From assembly GCA_002389045.1 (NCBI GenBank), contig DGNS01000006.1, positions 1 through 64,000 of the forward strand: 64,000 bases of DNA. Direction: 5' to 3'. The stretch is from Thiotrichaceae bacterium UBA4486 (GTDB lineage Bacteria; Pseudomonadota; Gammaproteobacteria; Eutrophobiales; Eutrophobiaceae). The translations under genes and the position numbers were made by a program. The notes under the pieces were generated by a model. That model saw only the letters and a program-made list of their open reading frames with translations. It was not told the origin of the DNA and ran no database searches. Shown one piece after another: positions 1 through 7,551 of the stretch. The first letter of the stretch is position 1. Every line of letters starts with the position of its first letter.

Positions 1-147
1 TTTAAAACAGAATGGATGCCGGGGAACGGCTATCAGTACTTTACAGAGGCCGAGCAGGATATTGCTCAATACATGAAGTACTATAATCATGATCGCGGTC
101 ACAGTGTAAACGGTTATCTCAGTCCTGCTCAGGCTGAGGCCGCATGA
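1..147 (+). CDS. IS3-family transposase (OrfB), C-terminal end only
   Basis: The window opens inside this reading frame; 48 codons remain before TGA at 145-147. The residues around 'YYNHDRGHSVNGYLSP' are the usual end of the IS3-family integrase core, just after the catalytic Glu. The rest of the element lies left of the window. I could not pick out a terminal inverted repeat downstream, so the IS edge is somewhere in 148-330. It marks the left border of the accessory island. Confidence 0.85.
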   Translation, partial: FKTEWMPGNGYQYFTEAEQDIAQYMKYYNHDRGHSVNGYLSPAQAEAA

Positions 148-251
148 GAGAACTTATCGAGTTGTACGGAAATAATGAGCCACTACACTATTGTTATTAA
201 CATGGCTGAAATGTACGCTCTATTATATAGTTTGAAAAGAGTAAGCTTCTG

Positions 252-325
252 ACAAGAAAGTTAGCGCAGCATGATTATTTCGCAACTGCTTGATTTATAA
301 TAGATTAAATTACAAGAAAGTTAGC
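252..325 (+). repeat. Pair of 14-bp direct repeats upstream of the five-gene operon
   Basis: ACAAGAAAGTTAGC occurs at 252-265 and again, identical, at 312-325, exactly 60 bp apart. The second copy ends 7 bp before the start codon at 333. A TATAAT-like -10 box lies between them at 296-301, without a convincing -35. The layout would suit an operator pair, or a duplicated 5' leader. Which of these applies is inference. Confidence 0.55.
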
Positions 326-332
326 AAGAAAA

Positions 333-2252
333 ATGGGAAAGCCCTATATTCAAGAAATAGACACATTGGAAGAAACGTACAGGTGGGCTTTGCATCTTGA
401 TATAACTGCATTAGCTAAAAATATTGCAAGCTTTTGGAGTATACCACTTTTATCTGTAGGTTCTGGCGGTTCTTTTTCAGCAGCTGAATATCAAGCACAC
501 CTGCATAGAGTTTTCTTTGCTTCCACTAGTCAAGCTGTAACTCCAGTTGAAATGCTATCTACGTTGCCTAAGAACAAAGAAGCCAGCGTATGGTTTATAA
601 CAGCAGGCGGTAACAATATCGATATTTATAGAGGATTACAGCATGCCTGTCTGAACGAAATGCGGAATATCAATGCGTTAGTTGGAAGTGATAACACAAA
701 GTTACACAGACTTTCTAAAAAATATCAATATGCCAACTTATGGGGTTTTCCACTACCTACTGGCAAAGACGGTTTTTTAGCAACTAACTCGTTATTAGCG
801 TTTTCGGTACTACTCTATAGGGCATACAGCACAGCTGTAAAACAACATAATGGTCTTCCTAATAAGCTTTCAATACTTATTGAAAACACAATTAATCACG
901 CGGATTTTCTATCAACAATAGAAAAGCGTCTCGCCCCTATATGGAAATGTTCTGTCCTTCATGTTTTATTTAGCCCTGGGCTAAAAGCGGCTGCTTTAGA
1001 TATTGAATCTAAATTCATAGAAGCGGGCCTAATGTCTGTTCATCTTGCAGATATCAGAAATTTCGCTCATGGCAGGCATCATTGGTTTGCAAAAAATACA
1101 GAACATAGCGGGATAATTGCTTTATCCAATCAAGCCGAAAAAGATCTCGCCATAAAAACCTTATCCTTATTGCCAGTTGAAATTCCCAAAGAAGTTATTA
1201 CCTTCAAAGGAATAGATAGTTTAAATGGTATCGCTGGATTAGTTTTATCACTTTATTTTACACTATGGCTTGGGGAAGAAAGAGGCATAGATCCAGGTCG
1301 ACCTGGAGTTCCCGATTACGGATCGAAAATATACCGACTAACAACTAATCCGGGATTCGTTACATCTATAAACAAGAAAACGGCAGCGATAAATCGGAAA
1401 AAACGTTGGTTGACTGTTAAACTTGATACAGAGCATGATGAACAATGGCGTAAAGCTTACAGTGAATTTGTAAGAAAATTAGAAAGCTGTGAGATTGGTG
1501 GTATCGTTCTCGATTATGATGGTACATGTGTCGACAACCAGAAACGATGGAGCCCTCCAACGGATGAATTTTCACAAGAACTGAGCCGACTTTTAGATGA
1601 AGGAATACATATTGGATTTGCGACAGGAAGAGGTAAATCAATCAGGACTGACCTGCAAAAGGTTATACCTGAACGGCACTGGAAAAGCGTTATAATTGGT
1701 TATTACAATGGGTCTGAACTCAGAGAATTATCGGATAATGCCATGTTAGAAAGTGCTTCTAGTGCATGTGAATCGCTAGCACAAATAGAGATAATTTTAG
1801 GAAATAACATTTTTTTATCAACACTCTCAGAATTTGAGACTAGAAAATATCAGCTTACCGTCAAAGGAAAGGAAACACTTTCTGAAGACTTTTTGTGGGA
1901 TGTTGTTCAAGATGAATTGTATAAGCACGTTCATCATAAAGGAGAAGTGCTTTGTTCTAGTCATTCCGTAGATATAATAACGGATAATGTCTCCAAATTA
2001 TCTGTTGTAAGGCATATAGAAGCATTGATTCCTGAGAATAAAAAAATTCTAAATATTGGAGACAGAGGGAAATGGCCTGGAAACGATGCATTGCTACTCA
2101 AGGAACCGCTTTCATTGAGTGTCGACCAGGTATCGTATGCGCATGACTGCTGCTGGAATTTATGTCCGGCGGGTATAACAGGCGCACAGGGAGCATTATA
2201 TTATCTAACTCGCCTGAGAAGAAAAAATGGGAGTATACGATTTTATGCATAA
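333..2252 (+). CDS. SIS-domain / HAD-phosphatase fusion protein
   Basis: The protein has 639 residues and two recognisable halves. The N-terminal half resembles a SIS (sugar isomerase) domain of the GlmS type: a phosphate-binding loop GSGGS at residues 43-47 and a second loop around FITAGGNN (88-95). The C-terminal half is a HAD phosphatase of the Cof/sugar-phosphatase sort: DYDGT at 394-398, ATGRG at 430-434, a Lys near 555 and GDRGKWPGND at 576-585. All four HAD motifs are present, so catalysis is plausible. The two domains together suggest isomerising and/or dephosphorylating a sugar phosphate. It is the first gene of a five-gene operon, 12 bp before the next gene. Base composition is clearly more AT-rich than the genes after 9000. 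No strong ribosome binding site is visible. Substrate unknown. Confidence 0.75.
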   Translation: MGKPYIQEIDTLEETYRWALHLDITALAKNIASFWSIPLLSVGSGGSFSAAEYQAHLHRVFFASTSQAVTPVEMLSTLPKNKEASVWFITAGGNNIDIYRGLQHACLNEMRNINALVGSDNTKLHRLSKKYQYANLWGFPLPTGKDGFLATNSLLAFSVLLYRAYSTAVKQHNGLPNKLSILIENTINHADFLSTIEKRLAPIWKCSVLHVLFSPGLKAAALDIESKFIEAGLMSVHLADIRNFAHGRHHWFAKNTEHSGIIALSNQAEKDLAIKTLSLLPVEIPKEVITFKGIDSLNGIAGLVLSLYFTLWLGEERGIDPGRPGVPDYGSKIYRLTTNPGFVTSINKKTAAINRKKRWLTVKLDTEHDEQWRKAYSEFVRKLESCEIGGIVLDYDGTCVDNQKRWSPPTDEFSQELSRLLDEGIHIGFATGRGKSIRTDLQKVIPERHWKSVIIGYYNGSELRELSDNAMLESASSACESLAQIEIILGNNIFLSTLSEFETRKYQLTVKGKETLSEDFLWDVVQDELYKHVHHKGEVLCSSHSVDIITDNVSKLSVVRHIEALIPENKKILNIGDRGKWPGNDALLLKEPLSLSVDQVSYAHDCCWNLCPAGITGAQGALYYLTRLRRKNGSIRFYA

Positions 2253-2264
2253 CAGGAAAGGATA

Positions 2265-3410
2265 ATGAATAGAGAGCTTGGGCTAAGGATATTAAGCCAG
2301 ATAATGGACTGGGAGGATGATGAATCCAGAGAGGAATTTCGCTGGCTATCTTTTATGTCCACCTATAAATACGATGATTATCGTGAATATCTCGCTGGTG
2401 CACGTTTTATAGAAAGTCTAGCTACATGGCTACAGCAATTCGAACCTGCCGATAGAGCAATCGCATATAGTTATATAAAAGAGAATTTGATATATTTTAG
2501 TTCACCTGAAATTCAGCGTCTTGTCGAAAAGTTTTCTCCAGAAATTTTTTATAGAGATCTACAAGAATTAGTATCAGTAAAACTCGGCATTCCCAAATAT
2601 ATGGTCTGGTCCTCAGCAAAGAGCCTTAAAGAGTTTCGATGGCAAGCACGTAAAGCCCTTTTTATGGGGTTGAGTGATGGTGCACGTATTGACGCTTTCA
2701 GGCGAGCAAATGCTGGAGTCATCTCTAACGAACAAGTAGCTATTACAACCGAGATCAATTCAGAAAAGTGGCAAAGTCTTCTTAGAGATTTAGAAAAAGA
2801 CCTGAATAAGATAAATAGTAGCCAAGGTAGTGGAGAAAGATTTTCAAATGTCTATCTTATTGACGACTTCACAGCATCAGGTACAAGTCTGATTCGTGAG
2901 GAACCTCTCAATTCTGGTGAATTCAAGGGGAAACTATTTAAATTCAAAAAATCTCTTGAATCGATGGCAGGTGACAGCCCATTGGAAGAAAATGTACGTG
3001 TGACAGTACATCACTATATCGGTACGGAACAGGCTAAGAACACCATAGCCGAAAGATATATGAAGGCCAAATTCTCATTAGAGGAAATTGGGGTTTCAGA
3101 TGTCACTTTTACATTCGGTATTATTCTACCATCAAAAATTAAACTTGGGCGTGCCTCTACACACCCTTTTATGACTCTATGTGAAAAATATTATGATCCA
3201 TCATTACATTTAGATGAGCATTTCGCAAAGAGTGGTTGCCCTGATGCAAAATATGGTTATGCAGAGTGTGGCCTGCCAGTAATCCTTGAACATAATACGC
3301 CAAATAACTCCCTGCCATTGCTTTGGGCTGAAACATCGGGGGAAAATGCAACACATGCAATCAGGCCATTGTTTAGAAGACGACAACGTCATACAGAATT
3401 CAATAGTTAA
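2265..3410 (+). CDS. Phosphoribosyltransferase-like protein
   Basis: The protein has 381 residues. The sequence VYLIDDFTASGTS at about 196-208 matches the PRPP-binding loop of type I phosphoribosyltransferases (two acidic residues, then a Thr/Ser-Gly-rich turn). About 195 residues precede it with no motif I can name, and about 170 follow. It is not one of the standard nucleobase-salvage enzymes. PRTase-like proteins of this size are known from predicted bacterial conflict operons (I recall the Pfam name PRTase-CE; not checked). A strong ribosome binding site (AGGAAAGG) precedes the ATG, 12 bp after the SIS-HAD gene. The next gene follows after 3 bp, so translation is probably coupled. Whether it makes a nucleoside-like product or consumes PRPP is unknown. 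Confidence 0.65.
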   Translation: MNRELGLRILSQIMDWEDDESREEFRWLSFMSTYKYDDYREYLAGARFIESLATWLQQFEPADRAIAYSYIKENLIYFSSPEIQRLVEKFSPEIFYRDLQELVSVKLGIPKYMVWSSAKSLKEFRWQARKALFMGLSDGARIDAFRRANAGVISNEQVAITTEINSEKWQSLLRDLEKDLNKINSSQGSGERFSNVYLIDDFTASGTSLIREEPLNSGEFKGKLFKFKKSLESMAGDSPLEENVRVTVHHYIGTEQAKNTIAERYMKAKFSLEEIGVSDVTFTFGIILPSKIKLGRASTHPFMTLCEKYYDPSLHLDEHFAKSGCPDAKYGYAECGLPVILEHNTPNNSLPLLWAETSGENATHAIRPLFRRRQRHTEFNS

Positions 3411-3413
3411 GTT

Positions 3414-5345
3414 ATGGCGAATCCTTTTGAGAAACGAGCAACTGAATATTTACGAGATGATACGGCTTTTCTATCGGTTGTAACGCCGGAGCCTCTACAC
3501 ACTTTCTTCGAAAAATATGCTAAGGATGGTACGCTTTATGATCGTTTGGCAATGGTAATAGGCACACCGGGAAGCGGCAAAACGACTCTAGCAAGCTTGC
3601 TTCAATATAACACTATTCACACTTTACTTAATAGTCCTAATCATTCTGAGTATAAACCACTTATAAATGCGCTCAGCAAATGTAGCATTATCAGCCAAAA
3701 CAATATAAAAGTAATTGGCTGTCGTATTCCAATGGAATCTGAATATAGAGATTTCTGGGAGCTTCCGTATAGCACAGAGATTAAAATGGGTCTGCTTAAA
3801 TCATTTTTGCAATCCCGTGCACTGTTGTCCTGGATAAGAGGACTTGAAAATACTGCTCAGTATGAGTTGTCAAAAATTAAAATTCAGTTTCGTGATGGGG
3901 CTGAGGTTGCTGAAAATAGTATTGGCGGCAACGACTGTGAAAGTATCTTTCATAAAGCCAGCGTTATCGAACGAGTTATTTATGAAATCGGCACTGCATT
4001 AATACCGCCACCTGAAAACCAGCTTGAAGAAATTGCAACAGCCTCATACCACCCATTTGATTCAGTAGAATATTTTCTTATTAATGTACACGACACCACC
4101 CAAAAGCTAATTCCACTGGTAATGCTTGATGATGTACATATTCTTCATCCTAAACAGTTATCTTCACTTGTTACTTGGTTAGCGCGCAGGGAAATAAAAA
4201 TCGCACGTTGGATGCTAATGCGTCTTGATGCACAAACTCCACAAGATGTTTTATTGCAGGAACTAAATACAGACATAGGAATAGAAGTATCTTCTCAGAT
4301 TAAGAAAAGCCGTGAAATAACATATATATGGTTACAAGGAGATAAAGATAGAGGAGCGCGTCGTTCAAGTTTTAGGAAAATGGCAAAAAGCATGGCAGAT
4401 AAGTATCTAAGACTCATGCCGGTATTTTCACGGCAAGGGTTAACACATTTTTCAGATCTTTTAAGCACACACGCTACCACTCTACAACAACCAACCTTAA
4501 GAAAACTAAGAGAAAAAGTTGATAAACTGGCTATTAATATTAATATCAGCCAGAACATTAGAGATAAATTCAAGCAAGATATCAATAATTATTTTTTAGG
4601 ATCAGACACAACAGACAATGGAGAGGACATCCGGCTAGCAATGGAACACATCATGCTTCACCGCTATATGAACCGTGTTCCACAAGCAAGTCTGTTTGAT
4701 AATGCTGTAGAAGAAATAGATTTTGCCCCTTCAAAACCTATTAATGTTAAAGCCGGACTAGCTGAAGGAGCAAGAATTTATCTGTTACATGAATATAAGA
4801 GGCCTTATTATTATGGAATCAATGCTGTTTGCGATGGCAGTTCCGAAAATGCCGAGCAATTTCTACAGCTTGCTGGTGAGCTTGTCAGCGCATCGGAAAC
4901 ACGAATTATACAATCAAAGTCAGCAAGTTTAACAACTAAGTACCAGCATAATCTTTTAGTAAATCGAGCACAAAAAATAATTCAGGATTGGTCGTTTCCA
5001 AAATATCTTGAAGTAAAAAGGCTTTGTGGTTTCATGGCAAATAAGTGCCTGGAAAAATCTCTCGAACCTAACGCCTCATTGGATGCAGGAGCAAACGCAT
5101 TTGGAATATTGCAAGAGGAGTTTGAAGGTATACCTAGCAAGTACCCTGAACTAGCCAAAATATTACAGTTTGGCGTTGCGTATAATGCACTTTCAATTAA
5201 ACATAATCACTCCACTAAAAATAAGCTATGGAGTTTGATTGAGCTATCAGGTCCTGTTCTTATTGCTTATGGTTTGACCCTTTCAAGAGGTGGATTTCTC
5301 GAAAGGAATGTCACGGATCTCCTACAAGCATTGGAGGGGCCTTAG
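3414..5345 (+). CDS. P-loop (AAA/STAND-like) ATPase
   Basis: The protein has 643 residues. Walker A is GTPGSGKT at 50-57. Walker B is LVMLDD at 235-240, unusually far away because a region of about 150 residues is inserted between them. A segment KIARWMLMRLDA after Walker B could be the sensor strand. The C-terminal 300 residues are largely helical with no motif I recognise. The arrangement recalls ORC/CDC6-like AAA ATPases reported in conflict operons, but that is recall and needs an HMM search. It begins 3 bp after the PRTase-like gene. By analogy with other multi-gene defence systems it could be the sensor or regulator, which is inference. Confidence 0.65.
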   Translation: MANPFEKRATEYLRDDTAFLSVVTPEPLHTFFEKYAKDGTLYDRLAMVIGTPGSGKTTLASLLQYNTIHTLLNSPNHSEYKPLINALSKCSIISQNNIKVIGCRIPMESEYRDFWELPYSTEIKMGLLKSFLQSRALLSWIRGLENTAQYELSKIKIQFRDGAEVAENSIGGNDCESIFHKASVIERVIYEIGTALIPPPENQLEEIATASYHPFDSVEYFLINVHDTTQKLIPLVMLDDVHILHPKQLSSLVTWLARREIKIARWMLMRLDAQTPQDVLLQELNTDIGIEVSSQIKKSREITYIWLQGDKDRGARRSSFRKMAKSMADKYLRLMPVFSRQGLTHFSDLLSTHATTLQQPTLRKLREKVDKLAININISQNIRDKFKQDINNYFLGSDTTDNGEDIRLAMEHIMLHRYMNRVPQASLFDNAVEEIDFAPSKPINVKAGLAEGARIYLLHEYKRPYYYGINAVCDGSSENAEQFLQLAGELVSASETRIIQSKSASLTTKYQHNLLVNRAQKIIQDWSFPKYLEVKRLCGFMANKCLEKSLEPNASLDAGANAFGILQEEFEGIPSKYPELAKILQFGVAYNALSIKHNHSTKNKLWSLIELSGPVLIAYGLTLSRGGFLERNVTDLLQALEGP

Positions 5346-5346
5346 T

Positions 5347-6462
5347 TTGGAAGAAAGGCGCTGGCAATACTGTATTGATCACTATGACGATGATGTATAT
5401 ACGTTCTTTTCGTCACATTTTAAGGACGAAAAACGCAAATGCCTTTATATCGGTGGGGCTGGATTTGATCCGAGGAGTACAATAATTATACAAATGCTTT
5501 CTGAGGTTTTGGGCACACGTTTACATGCTGTTCTAATTCGTGAAGAACGTCCGGACCCAGACAAGGAACTAATCAAAAGAGCTGAGAGTAACGTAAAAAA
5601 GATCCAAAATATGGCTTGTTATAATGAAGTTATAAAAATTAATATTTTTGCGGATGATAATGCCGTAGTAGGTGGGATAAATATTTCCCGCGAAATAGAA
5701 AAGCTTGACGTTGATGGATATACGGATATTGTAATCGATTTAAGCGCGCTTTCGATTGGTGTAAGTTTTCCGACAGTAGCTTCCATGTATTACAGGGTAC
5801 AGAAATTTGACCACCAGTTAAATATACATCTTACTGCAATATCCAATCCATCCTTAGATGCTCTAATATCGTCTTCATCAAACGATAGGGTAACAGATAT
5901 AAGGGGCTTTTCTATTCCCGACCTTCTTGGCCAACCACAAGAAAAGGCGAGATTATGGCTACCGCTTATTACCAGCAAAAAAAATACGATTTTGAATTAT
6001 ATACATGCAGATATACGTCCTCATGATACATGCCCGATATTACCTTTTCCGTCAGAAAATCCAAAAAAAGCAGACCTGCTAGCATTAGATTACATCACAG
6101 AATTAGAAAGTGAATGGAATGTTGACCCAAGAAACTTTGTGTACGCCGACGAACGAAATCCACTCGATATTTATAGAACAATCTTACGAATTGATAGCGA
6201 AAGGAAGCCGGTATTTGAAACATTCGGTGGTTCATTGATTATTCTTTCTCCAATAGGTAGTCGCATACCAGCAACAGGTATGCTCCTAGCAGCACTAGAA
6301 TGCCAGTTCCCAGTGGCATATGTCGAAGCATTGGAGTACCATGTTGATTGGAATCAGGTCGATTCGCTTGAGTGTAACTCTTTGAAAAAAGTGCATATTT
6401 GGCTTTATGGCGAAGCATATTACAAAGACACGAAAGGATGGAAAGATGAGCAAATCGATTAA
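5347..6462 (+). CDS. Unrecognised Rossmann-like protein of the five-gene island
   Basis: I do not recognise a family. With the TTG start at 5347 the protein has 371 residues. That start is preferred because GGAGG at 5333-5337 sits 9 bp upstream. A GTG at 5290 or ATG at 5308 would extend the protein into the preceding gene. Two glycine-rich turns after beta strands stand out: CLYIGGAGFDPRS at about 32-44, and LIILSPIGSRIPATG near residue 310. Both look like nucleotide- or metabolite-binding loops of a Rossmann-type fold, loosely like CARF-type sensors, though this similarity is weak. There are no membrane segments. The gene overlaps the kinase gene after it by 17 bp. Confidence 0.6.
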   Translation: MEERRWQYCIDHYDDDVYTFFSSHFKDEKRKCLYIGGAGFDPRSTIIIQMLSEVLGTRLHAVLIREERPDPDKELIKRAESNVKKIQNMACYNEVIKINIFADDNAVVGGINISREIEKLDVDGYTDIVIDLSALSIGVSFPTVASMYYRVQKFDHQLNIHLTAISNPSLDALISSSSNDRVTDIRGFSIPDLLGQPQEKARLWLPLITSKKNTILNYIHADIRPHDTCPILPFPSENPKKADLLALDYITELESEWNVDPRNFVYADERNPLDIYRTILRIDSERKPVFETFGGSLIILSPIGSRIPATGMLLAALECQFPVAYVEALEYHVDWNQVDSLECNSLKKVHIWLYGEAYYKDTKGWKDEQID

Positions 6463-7510
6463 GGAAAGCTATTCGCCTACTATCTATGGCACAGGTCTAG
6501 TATCGCTTGATATTGTCGTTAGCGCTGACCCCGATAAACCATGCTATCAATGGGCAGGTGGCACATGTGGAAATGTACTCACTATTTTGGCTTATCTTGG
6601 CTGGAATTCATTTCCCATAGCCAGGCTAAATAGAGACACTGCTTCCACACGTGTTAAATCTGACATGATGAGTTGGGGGGTAGAATTGGATTTTTCAGAG
6701 TTGGCTCCAACAACCAATACACCAGTTATTACTCAAGAAATTTCTAAAGATAAGAATGGGCAAGCAACGCATAAGTTTCATTGGAAAAACTGTCCAAAAT
6801 GCGGTGCATGGTTACCTAACTATCAACCTGTAACATTATCAGCCATAAAGAATATTAAGCACAAGATATCTGCTGCCAATGTTTTTTTCTTTGATAGAGT
6901 GTCTGCTGGGGCTCTTGATTTAGCGATGTATTTTAAAAGCCTTGGAGCGGTAATAGTTTTTGAGCCTTCTGCAAAAGCATCCCTTAGCCATCTAGAGCAG
7001 GCACTTACTATATCAGACATAGTAAAATATTCCAACCGTAGAGTGTTGGCCCCTATAAGAGATATTAAAAGTCACACTTCAGCATTTCTTGAGATTCAAA
7101 CACTTGGTAGCCGAGGGCTAAGGTATCGCTCACATTTAAAGCTACATATAGGCTCAAAATGGAAGACACTGCCAGCGCTTAAAGCAGGAGTGGTAAGGGA
7201 TACTTGTGGATGTGGTGATTGGACGACAGCGGGATTGATTAGCAAGATCTTTGAGAAATCACCTATAGAATTTGCTAATTTATCCGAGAGTGATGTAGTT
7301 GAAGCCTTAAAGTATGGTCAGGCTCTTGCAGCATGGAATTGTAATTTTGAAGGTGCACGTGGCGGTATGTACAGTGCTAGTAAGATTGTATTTAACAGAG
7401 ATATACGACAGATACTTACAAATGGCGAGCAGAAAAAAAAGAATTATATGAGAAAATTGCCAGATGACATTGCCCTAGAAACTGGCTCTTGCCCAAGCTG
7501 CCCTCATTAA
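6446..7510 (+). CDS. PfkB-family sugar/nucleoside kinase-like protein with CxxC motifs
   Basis: The protein has 354 residues from the ATG at 6446, which has AAAGGATGG upstream; an ATG at 6407 would add 13 residues. The N-terminal GGTCGNVLTILAYLG (38-52) matches the substrate-binding stretch of PfkB kinases. DTCGCGDWTTAG (252-263) matches the C-terminal PfkB signature and keeps the catalytic Asp at 258, although the usual DTxGAGD reads DTCGCGD. Unusual features are CPKCG at 116-120 in the lid region and a C-terminal CPSC, which may bind a metal together. Likely substrates are a pentose, nucleoside or hexose phosphate. It is the last gene of the operon; an IS256-family element begins 41 bp downstream. 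Confidence 0.7.
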   Translation: MSKSIKESYSPTIYGTGLVSLDIVVSADPDKPCYQWAGGTCGNVLTILAYLGWNSFPIARLNRDTASTRVKSDMMSWGVELDFSELAPTTNTPVITQEISKDKNGQATHKFHWKNCPKCGAWLPNYQPVTLSAIKNIKHKISAANVFFFDRVSAGALDLAMYFKSLGAVIVFEPSAKASLSHLEQALTISDIVKYSNRRVLAPIRDIKSHTSAFLEIQTLGSRGLRYRSHLKLHIGSKWKTLPALKAGVVRDTCGCGDWTTAGLISKIFEKSPIEFANLSESDVVEALKYGQALAAWNCNFEGARGGMYSASKIVFNRDIRQILTNGEQKKKNYMRKLPDDIALETGSCPSCPH

Positions 7511-7542
7511 AGAGGTTGTGCGATCCGACTAGGTTACATACA

Positions 7543-7551
7543 TATCTTGTG
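7543..7551. repeat. Left 9-bp target-site duplication of the IS256-family element
   Basis: TATCTTGTG directly abuts the left inverted repeat and is repeated exactly at 8937-8945. Eight or nine base pairs is the duplication length made by IS256-family transposases. Confidence 0.9.

Noticed and set aside
252..325. 60-bp spaced direct repeat as a possible CRISPR
   Set aside because: Only two short copies occur, with no further units, no leader and no cas genes nearby.
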